A stretch of DNA of 64,000 nt, taken from positions 1-64,000 of the forward strand of contig JAQVCM010000003.1 of the NCBI GenBank assembly GCA_028689775.1. Reading direction: 5' to 3'. Positions 1-7,866 of this stretch are shown here, in pieces. This DNA is from Crocinitomicaceae bacterium. Lineage in GTDB: Bacteria; Bacteroidota; Bacteroidia; Flavobacteriales_D; Crocinitomicaceae. The notes beneath the pieces are model-generated. The model made no database searches. It was not told where the DNA came from and saw only the letters and a program-made list of their open reading frames with translations. The number at the start of each line of letters is the position of its first letter. Position 1 is the stretch's first letter. The position numbers and the translations under genes were made by a program.

Positions 1-2
1 GG

Positions 3-107
3 GAAATGTTCATCAGCACGCTCATCAACAAGCAAGATGAAATACTGCAAAACTTGAATATTGCTTTAGCATCACTATACACCTCAAACCATCAAGAGAG
101 TGTTTAA
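3..107 (+). CDS. C-terminal end of an unidentified protein, cut by window edge
   Basis: An open frame enters from the left edge and stops at TAA 105-107, giving 34 residues that are helical and Gln/Asn-rich. I do not recognise the family. Its end overlaps the end of the convergent truncated gene at 84-419. This suggests that sequence to the left was inserted into, or recombined with, that gene. It could be the tail of a mobile-element protein, but the sequence does not prove this. Confidence 0.3.
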   Translation, partial: EMFISTLINKQDEILQNLNIALASLYTSNHQESV

Positions 108-419
108 ATTTATCTCCGAAACTTTAGATAAGTGATTAAAAGTCCCCGTCTTGTCAAATGTGATTGACGGATAGCCATTGAATGAGTTTGTAACATAGAC
201 TGGTTTTTTATCTTCGATGCTCTGACTCATCGTATATCCATTTCCAGAAGCATCTTGCCAAGATGTAATTTTCGCAGCGTTTACAGTTGTAGATGTACCT
301 TGATTTGCTTTTAACCACAGGGAGTTAGAGCTAGAATTTCCAACCCCACCAGGTCCTGTTTGGGAGAAAAGAAGAGAAGGTATGAAGAGTATCAGTAAAA
401 GTTCAGTGAATTTTTGCAT
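84..419 (-). pseudogene. Truncated secreted LamG-like/adhesin protein (N-terminus only)
   Basis: The 111 residues start with a clear signal peptide (MQKFTELLLILFIPSLLFSQ). Next comes a stretch typical of the start of Bacteroidota concanavalin A/LamG-like surface proteins (SLWLKANQG, then SWQDASGNGY, then a Gly-Tyr-Pro-Ser-Ile-Thr-Phe-Asp strand). Such proteins normally run to several hundred residues and end in a type IX sorting domain. Here the frame stops at 84-86, and no other leftward frame continues the domain within the remaining 83 bases. A TACTTTTG promoter element lies 32 bases upstream of the ATG. I read this as a gene broken by an insertion or rearrangement at its left side. A genuine short secreted protein is less likely. 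Confidence 0.6.
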
Positions 420-451
420 GGCTTTTAGAATTTAATTACGGCATTGAGCTA

Positions 452-459
452 CAAAAGTA
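452..459 (-). promoter_or_regulatory. -7 promoter element (TACTTTTG) of the truncated LamG-like gene
   Basis: On the minus strand the bases read TACTTTTG, matching the Bacteroidota -7 consensus TANNTTTG. It lies 32 bases before the ATG of the leftward gene. Confidence 0.5.
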
Positions 460-693
460 AGCTTTTTAGCTATGATTTAGCTCAATGTGTATATTTTGTG
501 TGTGATTATTTTAACAACTTCATTTCACCTTAGCGTAAGTTTTTGTTAAGTGGCAATGGATACGGTACACTACATTTGTTATGTCAATCATGTGTATTCA
601 CTGAGTTTTAACAATAACTTAACATTCGAACGCCTTGTTTGAAACTTCCTGGTAAAAGTTCAAAACTGTCCTAAAGAACTCTTTAATTTGACT

Positions 694-701
694 TATCTTT
701 G
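694..701 (+). promoter_or_regulatory. -7 promoter element (TATCTTTG) of the flavin reductase gene
   Basis: TATCTTTG matches TANNTTTG and ends 15 bases before ATG 717. A possible in-frame TTG start at 699 lies inside this element, so translation must begin at 717. The transcript leader is therefore only a few bases long. Confidence 0.6.
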
Positions 702-716
702 CGTAAAAATATTTGC

Positions 717-1610
717 ATGTTAAATTTCGATCCGAAAGAATTACCCATTCCACGTTTGCATCAACTTTTACTCGGAGCAATTGGTCCTCGTCCCATTGCT
801 TTTGCATCAACGGTTGATAAAGATGGAAACCATAACCTTTCACCTTTCAGTTTTTTCAATGTTTTCAGTGCCAATCCACCGATTTTAATTTTTTCTCCTG
901 CCAGAAGTGGAAGAACAGGAGCAACGAAAGATACGTATGAAAATGTGAAGATGGTTCCGGAAGTGGTTATTAATATCGTAAATATGGACATCGTTCAACA
1001 AGTTAGTTTGAGTAGTTCTCCATACGCTTCAGATGTGGATGAATTTGTAAAAGCTGGTTTTACTGCCTTGGATTCAGATTTAATCAAACCTAAAAGAGTA
1101 GGTGAGTCGCCTGTGCAATTTGAGTGTAAAGTGATTGAAATTAAAGAACTTGGAACGCAAGGAGGAGCAGGAAATTTAGTGATTTGTGAAGTCGTTAAAA
1201 TTCACGTTGCTGAAGAAATCATGGATGAAAAAGGACTCATCGATCAACATAAAATCAATTTAGTTTCGCGCATGGGCGGAAATTGGTATTGTCACGCCAA
1301 TGAAGCTTCGATGTTTGAAGTTGCGAAACCATTAACTACGGTCGGAATCGGTTTTGATCAATTACCTGCGGATATTAAAACTTCCGTTATATTAAGTGGA
1401 AACGACTTGGCACTTTTAGCAAGTGTAGAAGAAATTCCTGATGAATCTGCAGTAAATGAATTTAAATTGTTGGAGTTAAATGAAATTTTCATAACTTTAG
1501 ATAATGATCCAACAAAACTAGAATTGACTTTGCACGAACATGCGAAAGAATTGTTGTCGGACAACAAAGTAGTAGAAGCTTGGCTGACCTTGCTAGCTTT
1601 TAACAATTAG
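717..1610 (+). CDS. Flavin reductase-like domain protein (FMN-binding split barrel)
   Basis: This 297-residue cytosolic protein carries a flavin reductase-like split barrel over about residues 10-200. The landmarks are the family's N-terminal strand pair (GAIGPRPIAFAST then NLSPFSFFN) and the Asn-Pro-Pro turn before ILIFSPARS. These regions contact FMN in the family. Members reduce flavin with NAD(P)H or simply bind it; the substrate cannot be read from sequence. The C-terminal 90 residues are less conserved and helical. The start at 717 is preferred because upstream in-frame TTG 699 falls inside the promoter element. The gene precedes the DUF3127 gene by 41 bases and may be co-transcribed with it. 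Confidence 0.85.
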   Translation: MLNFDPKELPIPRLHQLLLGAIGPRPIAFASTVDKDGNHNLSPFSFFNVFSANPPILIFSPARSGRTGATKDTYENVKMVPEVVINIVNMDIVQQVSLSSSPYASDVDEFVKAGFTALDSDLIKPKRVGESPVQFECKVIEIKELGTQGGAGNLVICEVVKIHVAEEIMDEKGLIDQHKINLVSRMGGNWYCHANEASMFEVAKPLTTVGIGFDQLPADIKTSVILSGNDLALLASVEEIPDESAVNEFKLLELNEIFITLDNDPTKLELTLHEHAKELLSDNKVVEAWLTLLAFNN

Positions 1611-1651
1611 AATAAAAACCTCGAATAATAAAAATAAATAAAAGTATAATT

Positions 1652-2047
1652 ATGTTTAAACTAACAGGAACGCTAAAAGTTTTGAATCCAACGGTTCAAG
1701 TGTCAGAGAAATTTTCAAAAAGAGAATTTGTTGTTACAGAATCTTCAAGCATGTATCCGCAAGACATTATGTTTCAATTGACGCAAGACAAATGTTCATT
1801 GTTGGATGGATATAACGTAAATGATCAGGTTGAAGTTTCTTTCAATCTTCGTGGAAGAGAATGGACATCTCCACAAGGTGAAGTAAAATATTTTAATTCC
1901 TTAGATGCTTGGAGATTGGATCGCGTTGGTGCAAATTCAGGATCAGGAATGCCAGCTTCAGGACCATCCGCTATGAATTTAGCTCCGGTTACTGCTGCAA
2001 GTGCTGAAATGAACGTAGAGAAAGCAGACGACGATTTGCCATTCTAA
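1652..2047 (+). CDS. DUF3127 protein, OB-fold ssDNA-binding-like with SSB-type tail
   Basis: This 131-residue protein matches the Bacteroidota DUF3127 family. Residues 1-92 contain the family motifs: a Lys-Arg-Glu-Phe-Val-Val strand, the YPQDIMFQL segment, and VSFNLRGREW followed by YFNSLDAWRL. The rest is a flexible Gly/Ser/Ala linker ending in DDDLPF. That tip resembles the acidic C-terminal peptide by which bacterial SSB recruits partner proteins. The family is predicted to bind single-stranded DNA, though its role is not established. It lies 41 bases after the flavin reductase gene and is followed by a strong terminator at 2071. Confidence 0.88.
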   Translation: MFKLTGTLKVLNPTVQVSEKFSKREFVVTESSSMYPQDIMFQLTQDKCSLLDGYNVNDQVEVSFNLRGREWTSPQGEVKYFNSLDAWRLDRVGANSGSGMPASGPSAMNLAPVTAASAEMNVEKADDDLPF

Positions 2048-2070
2048 TTTTCAATTCTAACAAATTGATT

Positions 2071-2102
2071 AAGCCATTCGTTTATAACGGATGGCTTTTT
2101 TT
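2071..2102 (+). terminator. Rho-independent terminator after the DUF3127 gene
   Basis: The stem AAGCCATTCGT pairs with ACGGATGGCTT across a short loop and is followed by a run of T. It begins 23 bases after the stop codon. Confidence 0.85.
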
Positions 2103-2135
2103 GTTGCTTAAATTCAGCTGCATGTACTGATTGCT

Positions 2136-2264
2136 TCATCCAGATTCCGTGATCCACTGGAAGTCAATGTTAGCGTGATATGCTTCAATAGGAGTAATCT
2201 AAAGGCTTTTCTGAACCCAATCCGTGAGAGGTTTCCTACTGAAATTGTCACGCACCAATGCAGT
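2136..2264 (-). pseudogene. Degenerate fragment resembling an integrase-core transposase
   Basis: A minus-strand frame reads LVRDNFSR and later ITPIEAYHANIDFQW. This resembles the central rve/DDE integrase core of IS3-like transposases, where an (I/V)-x-DNFS-(R/K) strand is common. It carries an internal stop after about 21 codons and has no start codon. It is too short and damaged to function. The match is by eye only and could be chance. The rest of the 2103-2310 interval shows nothing else. Confidence 0.3.
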
Positions 2265-2315
2265 CTATTTTAATCTATTATTTTGATCAATCAGAAAATA
2301 GTTGTTGCAAAAAAA

Positions 2316-2349
2316 AATCCCGATAACAAATGAATGCTATCGGGATTTT
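2316..2349 (-). terminator. Terminator hairpin for rpsA (works in both directions)
   Basis: A 10-bp perfect stem, AATCCCGATA with TATCGGGATT, encloses a 12-base loop. It is flanked by A-runs on the left, which read as T-runs on the minus strand. It sits 22 bases after the rpsA stop codon. Confidence 0.8.
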
Positions 2350-2370
2350 ATATTTTAGATTAGAAAAGAA

Positions 2371-4206
2371 TTATTTCTCTTCGTTTTCTTCCATTGATTT
2401 TTTCAAAGCTGTCAAAGCGTCTAAATCACCTAAAGTAGATTTTTCAGAGCTTGAGTTGATTGCTTTTACTGCTTGTGAAGTTGCACTTCCACCTCCAGCG
2501 TTACCACCTTTTTTACCTGCAGATGATGCAGATGAAGAAGTTGATGAGCTTGATGTAGTTGGACGGTCTTCACCTTCTTCAAACATACGAGTATGAGAAA
2601 CAACGATTTTCTTAGCGTCTTTATTGAACTCAATAACTTTGAATTCTAAAGTATCTTCTACTTTCGCGTTAGAACCGTCTTCTTTTCTTAAGTGTTTAGA
2701 AGGGCAAATACCTTCAACACCGTAAGGAAGAGAAACAACTCCTGCTTTGTCTTTCATTTCGATAATCGTACCTTGGTGTACAGAACCTTCTCCGAAGATC
2801 GTTTCGAACACTTCCCATGGATTTTCTTCCAATTGTTTGTGTCCTAAAGAAATTCTTCTGTTTTCACGGTCTATTTCCAATACAACAACTTCCATTTCGT
2901 CTCCTACTTTGCAGAATTCTGATGGATGTTTGATTTTTTTCTGCCAAGAAAGGTCAGAGATGTGAATCAATCCGTCAACACCTTCTTCTAACTCAACGAA
3001 TACACCAAAGTTTGTAAAGTTACGAACTTTCGCATTGTGACGAGTTTGAACAGCGTATTTCGCTTCGATTGCTTCCCATGGATCTGGCATCAATTGTTTG
3101 ATACCTAGAGACATTTTTCTTTCTTCTCTGTCTAACGTTAAGATAACTGCTTCAACAGTATCTCCTACAGCCATGAAGTCTTGCGCAGAACGTAAGTGTT
3201 GTGACCAGCTCATTTCTGAAACGTGGATCAAACCTTCAACTCCTGGTGCGATTTCTACGAATGCACCATAGTCAGCCATAACTACAACTTTTCCAGAAAC
3301 TTTATCACCGATGTTTAAATCAGTTTGTAAAGCATCCCAAGGATGAGCTTGCAATTGTTTAAGACCTAAAGCAATACGTTTTTTATCGTCGTCGAAATCA
3401 AGAATTACAACATTCAATTTTTGATCTAACTCAACAATCTCTTCTGGGTGGTTAACACGTCCCCAAGAAAGATCAGTAATGTGAATTAAACCGTCAACAC
3501 CACCTAAATCGATGAATACACCGTAAGATGTGATGTTTTTAACTGTTCCTTCCAATACTTGACCTTTTTCAAGACCAGAGATGATTTGTTTTTTCTGCTC
3601 TTCTAACTCAGCTTCAATAAGCGCTTTGTGAGAAACAACAACGTTACGGAACTCTTGGTTGATTTTCACAACTTTGAATTCCATGTTTTTACCAACATAG
3701 ATGTCGTAGTCACGGATTGGTTTAACGTCAATTTGAGAACCTGGCAAGAAAGCCTCAATTCCAAATACATCAACGATTAATCCACCTTTCGTACGGCATT
3801 TAACGAAACCAGTAATGATTTCACCTGTTTTCAACACATCGTTAACACGCAACCATGCTTTGTGCATTCTTGCAGTACGGTGTGAGATAACCAATTGTCC
3901 AGATTTGTCTTCTTGGTTTTCAACGTAAACGTCTACTTTGTCACCAACTTTCAATTCTGGATTGTAGCGGAATTCACTAATTGGAACAACTCCTTCGGAT
4001 TTGTAACCAACGTTAATAACCACTTCTCTTTTTGTTACAACGATAACTTCACCTTCAATTACTTCTTTTTCATTGATTGATGTTAAAGTTGCTTCGTACT
4101 TGTCAGCTAATTCTGAACGTTGGATCTTTGTGTATCCATCCATTGCTAACGCTTCCCAGTCGAAGTCAGCAGAACCTTGCCCTGTAATTTTGTTTGTATC
4201 AGCCAT
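2371..4206 (-). CDS. rpsA: 30S ribosomal protein S1
   Basis: This 611-residue protein has six S1 RNA-binding (OB-fold) repeats. They lie at about residues 43-115, 128-195, 212-283, 297-370, 383-456 and 470-535. The clearest signature is the repeated GVFIDLGGVDGLIHITDLSW pattern and its variants, such as GAFVEIAPGVEGLIHVSEMS. S1 brings mRNA to the 30S subunit. In Bacteroidota this matters because leaders rarely carry Shine-Dalgarno sequences. An N-terminal 40-residue segment would dock to the ribosome. The C-terminus is a Ser/Ala/Gly-rich tail followed by a short charged helix, a common extension in this phylum. It has its own promoter (4309-4316) and terminator (2316-2349). Confidence 0.97.
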   Translation of the reverse strand: MADTNKITGQGSADFDWEALAMDGYTKIQRSELADKYEATLTSINEKEVIEGEVIVVTKREVVINVGYKSEGVVPISEFRYNPELKVGDKVDVYVENQEDKSGQLVISHRTARMHKAWLRVNDVLKTGEIITGFVKCRTKGGLIVDVFGIEAFLPGSQIDVKPIRDYDIYVGKNMEFKVVKINQEFRNVVVSHKALIEAELEEQKKQIISGLEKGQVLEGTVKNITSYGVFIDLGGVDGLIHITDLSWGRVNHPEEIVELDQKLNVVILDFDDDKKRIALGLKQLQAHPWDALQTDLNIGDKVSGKVVVMADYGAFVEIAPGVEGLIHVSEMSWSQHLRSAQDFMAVGDTVEAVILTLDREERKMSLGIKQLMPDPWEAIEAKYAVQTRHNAKVRNFTNFGVFVELEEGVDGLIHISDLSWQKKIKHPSEFCKVGDEMEVVVLEIDRENRRISLGHKQLEENPWEVFETIFGEGSVHQGTIIEMKDKAGVVSLPYGVEGICPSKHLRKEDGSNAKVEDTLEFKVIEFNKDAKKIVVSHTRMFEEGEDRPTTSSSSTSSSASSAGKKGGNAGGGSATSQAVKAINSSSEKSTLGDLDALTALKKSMEENEEK

Positions 4207-4308
4207 TTGGCATTTTAATTATTGTATTTCGAAGAATTCCAGTACTTTCGAAAGAAGTTAAAATTAAAACGGCCTAAACTGGAATTGACAGTTTTCTAAA
4301 TTAGGGTG

Positions 4309-4316
4309 CAAAGGTA
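4309..4316 (-). promoter_or_regulatory. -7 promoter element (TACCTTTG) for rpsA
   Basis: The minus strand reads TACCTTTG, a match to TANNTTTG. It gives rpsA a leader of roughly 100 bases. That is longer than most genes here, and leader-based control of rpsA is plausible. Confidence 0.6.
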
Positions 4317-4452
4317 CTACTTTTTTGAATTGATTGTATTTAATAAGTTCTTTTTTTGCTCAAAAGGGATTATTGGATCCATTACGAGTCATTTTTAACT
4401 GATTTTTTGATTTTCTGAAGACTATTTTGAACTTCTTTTGACTTACTTTCAC

Positions 4453-4460
4453 TAAGTTTG
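4453..4460 (+). promoter_or_regulatory. -7 promoter element (TAAGTTTG) for the HAD-like gene
   Basis: TAAGTTTG matches TANNTTTG and ends 17 bases before ATG 4478. The in-frame GTG at 4460 overlaps the element, so it is rejected as the start. Confidence 0.55.
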
Positions 4461-4477
4461 TGGATAAATTGAATCGA

Positions 4478-4882
4478 ATGAACAACTCAAATAAACCCTT
4501 GACAATTGCTGTTGATTTTGATGGAACCATCGTTGAGGATAAATATCCTGAAATCGGTAAAGCCATGATTTTTGCTTTTGACACCTTAAAGATGCTTCAA
4601 AAGGACAGGCATCGCTTGATTTTGTGGACGTATCGCCATGGAAAAGAGTTGGATGATGCGGTAGAGTTTTGTTTGAAGAATGGAATTGAATTTTATGCTG
4701 TAAATAAAAGTTTCCCCGAAGAACAATTGAATGAAAATACCCGTAGAAAATTAAATGCAGATATTTTTATAGATGACCGAAATATCGGAGGTTTTTTAGG
4801 TTGGGGAGAGATTTATCAATTACTTTCTTCTGAAAATGCGGAGAAATTAAAACCAAAGAAAAGAAGTTTTTTTAAGTTTTAA
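4478..4882 (+). CDS. HAD-like phosphatase family protein
   Basis: This 134-residue protein has a compact HAD-like core. Motif I is AVDFDGTIVED (residues about 11-21), with nucleophile and acid/base aspartates in DFDGT. Motif II is the LILWTYR strand near residue 50, and a later acidic IDDRNIGG motif binds the metal. There is no cap domain. The size matches the small BT_0820-type hydrolases common in Bacteroidota. The substrate is unknown; small phosphoesters are usual for the superfamily. The protein ends in a Lys/Phe-rich tail. The stop codon overlaps the first two bases of the repeat element at 4881-5088, so that element may also shape the 3' end of the transcript. Confidence 0.8.
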   Translation: MNNSNKPLTIAVDFDGTIVEDKYPEIGKAMIFAFDTLKMLQKDRHRLILWTYRHGKELDDAVEFCLKNGIEFYAVNKSFPEEQLNENTRRKLNADIFIDDRNIGGFLGWGEIYQLLSSENAEKLKPKKRSFFKF

Positions 4883-5088
4883 CCTGTATTCGATTATAAA
4901 ATTGAGATTTATATTTCAATGAATGCGTATAGTACGAGAAATTTTGAATAAAAAATAGTGTGCTATTTTTATTTAAAATGACGAAGTAGGATGCCATTTA
5001 TTGGAAAGCTGAAAAAAAATAATTTTAAAAGTTTATTATAGGCTTATTATCAGCGATATAAATTCGATGGGATAATCGAACTCAGGTT
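4881..5088 (+). repeat. MITE-like non-coding element, copy A
   Basis: This 208-bp segment has a near-identical reverse-complement copy at 49738-49946. By eye roughly nine positions in ten agree. The right end reads GAACTCAGGTT, and the left end AACCTGTATTC is a decayed form of its inverted partner AACCTGAGTTC. An internal hairpin near 4947-4973 (AATAAAAAATAG with CTATTTTTATT) is kept in both copies. There is no open frame. Inverted ends, dispersal and lack of coding capacity fit a miniature inverted-repeat transposable element. A flanking TTT on each side could be a 3-bp target duplication, but the local T-runs make that weak. Confidence 0.75.
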
Positions 5089-5151
5089 TTTAAGAAGCGA
5101 ACATTTATTTTCGAACCGCTAACTTTCGACTGCACGGCGTCAGCGCGACCA

Positions 5152-5844
5152 TTAATAATTAGTTTTGTCAATCGTCAACAGCTCACAAACTCGTAAAAAT
5201 TCTGGTTGTGGATTTGCTTTGATTGTGATTTTCTCTTTCGTAATCGGATGAATGAATTCCAATTCCGAAGCGTGCAGCATCATCGATTCCATTTCAAAAG
5301 TTTCTTTCCACCATTTATTCTGTTTGTTGCATCCGTGCGGACGATCACCGATAATCGGATGTCTTAAATGGGCAAAGTGCTTTCTAAGCTGGTGAAATCT
5401 TCCAGTTTCTGGTTGCGCTTCAATCAGCGAAAAACGAGCGGAATCAAATTTACCTTGCGGATATTGAATTTCAACGTGTTGCAAAGTACGATAATGGGTA
5501 ATTGCATTTTGAACTGTTCCGTTGTCCTTGGTCAAATCGTAATCAATGGTTCCTGATTCTGGCGCATATCCACGCAAAATTGCCAAATACTTTTTAGAGA
5601 TCTCCTGATTGCCAAATGCAGTTTGAATCAATTGATCCATTTCCTTTGTTAAGGAGAACAATAAAATCCCTCCTGTTTTTCGATCCAATCGGTGCGCTGG
5701 AAAAACCGTCTGACCCAATTGATCTCTCAAGATTTGAAGTGCGAATTCAGCTGCGTCGTTGGCGATTTTTGTTCGGTGAACCAAGAGTCCGTGCGGCTTG
5801 TTAATGGCTACTAAATGTTCATCTTGAAAAAGTATTTCTAACAT
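5152..5844 (-). CDS. truC: RluA-family pseudouridine synthase (TruC-like)
   Basis: This 230-residue protein has the RluA-family catalytic motif HRLDRKTGG at about residues 52-60. The Asp attacks the target uridine. Supporting motifs are INKPHGLLVH near the N-terminus, KKYLAILRG, and the GRFHQLRKHFAHLRHPIIGD block. There is no S4 domain, and length and motif spacing fit TruC, which modifies U65 of tRNA-Asp and tRNA-Ile in enterobacteria. Members of the family differ in target, so a tRNA or rRNA site in this organism is inferred only. It begins 23 bases after the stop of the upstream leftward gene (5868), so the two may share a transcript. Confidence 0.85.
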   Translation of the reverse strand: MLEILFQDEHLVAINKPHGLLVHRTKIANDAAEFALQILRDQLGQTVFPAHRLDRKTGGILLFSLTKEMDQLIQTAFGNQEISKKYLAILRGYAPESGTIDYDLTKDNGTVQNAITHYRTLQHVEIQYPQGKFDSARFSLIEAQPETGRFHQLRKHFAHLRHPIIGDRPHGCNKQNKWWKETFEMESMMLHASELEFIHPITKEKITIKANPQPEFLRVCELLTIDKTNY

Positions 5845-5867
5845 GTTGTTTGTTTGAATGGATTCAA

Positions 5868-7589
5868 TTATCGCATCAAATGTACAAATCCTTGCGCTGT
5901 TTTCAATTCTTGAAGTGCATTCAGGTATGTAAGCTCATAAAAATAAACACCTGGCAATACTTCTTCATTTCCTTTTGATTTTCCGTTCCAGCTAAAAGAC
6001 GGACCTTCTGAAGTGTAGAGGATATTTCCCCAACGGTTGAAAATGTTCATTTCCTTGACAATAATATTTGTTTGTTGAATAGGAACAAAGAAGTCATTTG
6101 AGTTGTCGTCATTCGGAGTAAATACATTTGGGATTTCGAATTCAAAATCGCACGGAATTGCAGTTATCTGAACTTGATCTGAAGCAAAACAACTACCAAG
6201 TGTTCCAACTACGGTATAGGTGTGAACTCCTGCAGCAGGAATAAAAGAGTCGCCATTAGCATAACCATCTGACCAAACATAATTATCTCCGCCAGTAGCA
6301 TTTAAAGTATACGTTTCTCCGATGCAAACAGTTTGATCATTTCCTGCGTTGATAGCGGGTGTAGGATTTACGGTTAGCACGATGTTTTCGCTCACCGAAC
6401 AACCGTTTGTTGTGCCAGTTACTACATAAGTTGTCGTGGAAGTTGGATTCACAGTAATTGAGTTTCCAGTTCCTAAATTAGCTATCCAAGCGTAAGTCGT
6501 TGCTCCATTTGCTGAAATTGTTGTTGATTCTCCTGCACAAATGGTTTTGTTTCCAGAAGTTGTTAAGGTAAAAGTAGCATCCAAACCAATGGTCACCGTT
6601 TGCGTATCGTCACAACCCAAATTGTCGGTTACGGTAACGGAATAAGTCCCTGCGCATAAATTTTGAATCGTATTTGTGGTTTCATTGTTGGACCACAAAA
6701 CGGTATAAGGTGCTGTTCCGCCTGAAATCGTTACAGTTGCAGTTCCGTTACAAGTTGCGTTGCAACTGACATTTGTACCAATAGCAGAAATGGATATTCC
6801 TCCAGTTGGAATGGAACAGTTGTTATTTAAATATGAAATATAAGCAGCATTCTGCGTTGAATTTGGCAAACCTGGAGTTTGATTTGTTCCGTTTACAGTT
6901 AGCGACGCCCAATTGGATTGCAAATTTAAGTCTGTACTAGAAGTATTCATTGCGCTAAATACTTTCCCACTTGCATTTCCAGAGAAAAAGAGGATGTTGT
7001 TTAAGGTGTTATTTCCCCAACTAATTGCGTGAACTGGAATGGTTGTGTTATCAGCTGCGTAAATTTGAAATGAATCGTTGGTATTTGCCATTCCAATAAA
7101 ATTCCAATCACCGCCCGTTGTCCAGCCGGTTGTTGGATACGTAGAAGTATTTTGATTGGGTAAACTGTTTTTCTCGAAGAGCGAAGAGGAAATCGGAATA
7201 ACTAATTTACAATTTCCATCCGTGATAGAAAGGTCTTGCGCAGGAATGATTGAATTGTCAAAATCAGCGCTGTTGTATATTAAAATCAAGGTTCCAACTG
7301 GAACAGCTTGCCAGAATGTAGCGGTAGAAAAACGCATCGAACCATTTGCAATTCCAGTACCTGAACCAGTTTTAAATCGACCGTTGTTGTCATCAAATAT
7401 CCAGCCTCTTAAATCCAAGGTTTGTGGATTACAAGCTGTTGATGGAATTCCAGTTACAATAAATTCAACGTATTCCTTTTCACCACTTCCTTGAGAAATC
7501 TCGTTGATTCGAAGCGAAGGTTGTTGAGAAAATAAAGAGGTGAAAGATAGAAATAAAACGAAGGTTATTAGAACTTTATGTGCGTTCAT
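5868..7589 (-). CDS. Secreted adhesin-like protein with type IX (CHU_C) sorting domain
   Basis: The 573 residues begin with the signal peptide MNAHKVLITFVLFLSFTSLF. An upstream in-frame extension to 7694 is rejected because it would bury this signal. After cleavage comes a lamin-tail-like domain (SLRINEISQG, EYVEFIVTG, LDLRGWIFDDNN; about residues 25-230). A SprB-type repeat follows (CNGTATVTISGGTAPYTVLW, about 270-340), then two Ig-like repeats with VCIGETYTLNA-type motifs. The end is a gliding-motility-associated C-terminal domain (EIPNVFTPNDDNSNDFF, then NIFNRWGNILY). That domain directs export by the type IX system. The surface ligand is unknown. Confidence 0.88.
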   Translation of the reverse strand: MNAHKVLITFVLFLSFTSLFSQQPSLRINEISQGSGEKEYVEFIVTGIPSTACNPQTLDLRGWIFDDNNGRFKTGSGTGIANGSMRFSTATFWQAVPVGTLILIYNSADFDNSIIPAQDLSITDGNCKLVIPISSSLFEKNSLPNQNTSTYPTTGWTTGGDWNFIGMANTNDSFQIYAADNTTIPVHAISWGNNTLNNILFFSGNASGKVFSAMNTSSTDLNLQSNWASLTVNGTNQTPGLPNSTQNAAYISYLNNNCSIPTGGISISAIGTNVSCNATCNGTATVTISGGTAPYTVLWSNNETTNTIQNLCAGTYSVTVTDNLGCDDTQTVTIGLDATFTLTTSGNKTICAGESTTISANGATTYAWIANLGTGNSITVNPTSTTTYVVTGTTNGCSVSENIVLTVNPTPAINAGNDQTVCIGETYTLNATGGDNYVWSDGYANGDSFIPAAGVHTYTVVGTLGSCFASDQVQITAIPCDFEFEIPNVFTPNDDNSNDFFVPIQQTNIIVKEMNIFNRWGNILYTSEGPSFSWNGKSKGNEEVLPGVYFYELTYLNALQELKTAQGFVHLMR

Positions 7590-7866
7590 TATTTTGTTTT
7601 TCGGATGCTTTTCAATAAACGGTTTCAGTTTAAAAACTTCAAGGAGATCGCTTATTTTGTGCAAAGAAAAAGCATTTTTCAGTTTAAATCGCATCGTTCT
7701 ATTTTATCTTTATGTTAATAAAATGAATATCATGTTTGACGCTTTGCTTCCGAAGGATTTGAATGATATAATTTTGAGTTTGATAAACTGGCTACTCGTG
7801 GATTTATCATCAATTTGTCTTTCAAATTTTAATTTGTTGTTTAACTTAGCTGAAAAATTTATAGAA

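Noticed and set aside
4947..4973. A/T hairpin in the MITE-like element as a rho-independent terminator
   Set aside because: The stem is almost wholly A/T and would be weak. It is conserved in both copies, so it belongs to the element.
7540..7866. Long N-terminal extension of the PaaG-like protein
   Set aside because: The 109 extra residues overlap the divergent adhesin gene. They are Lys/Phe/Leu-rich with no match, whereas the family start is clear at ATG 7867.
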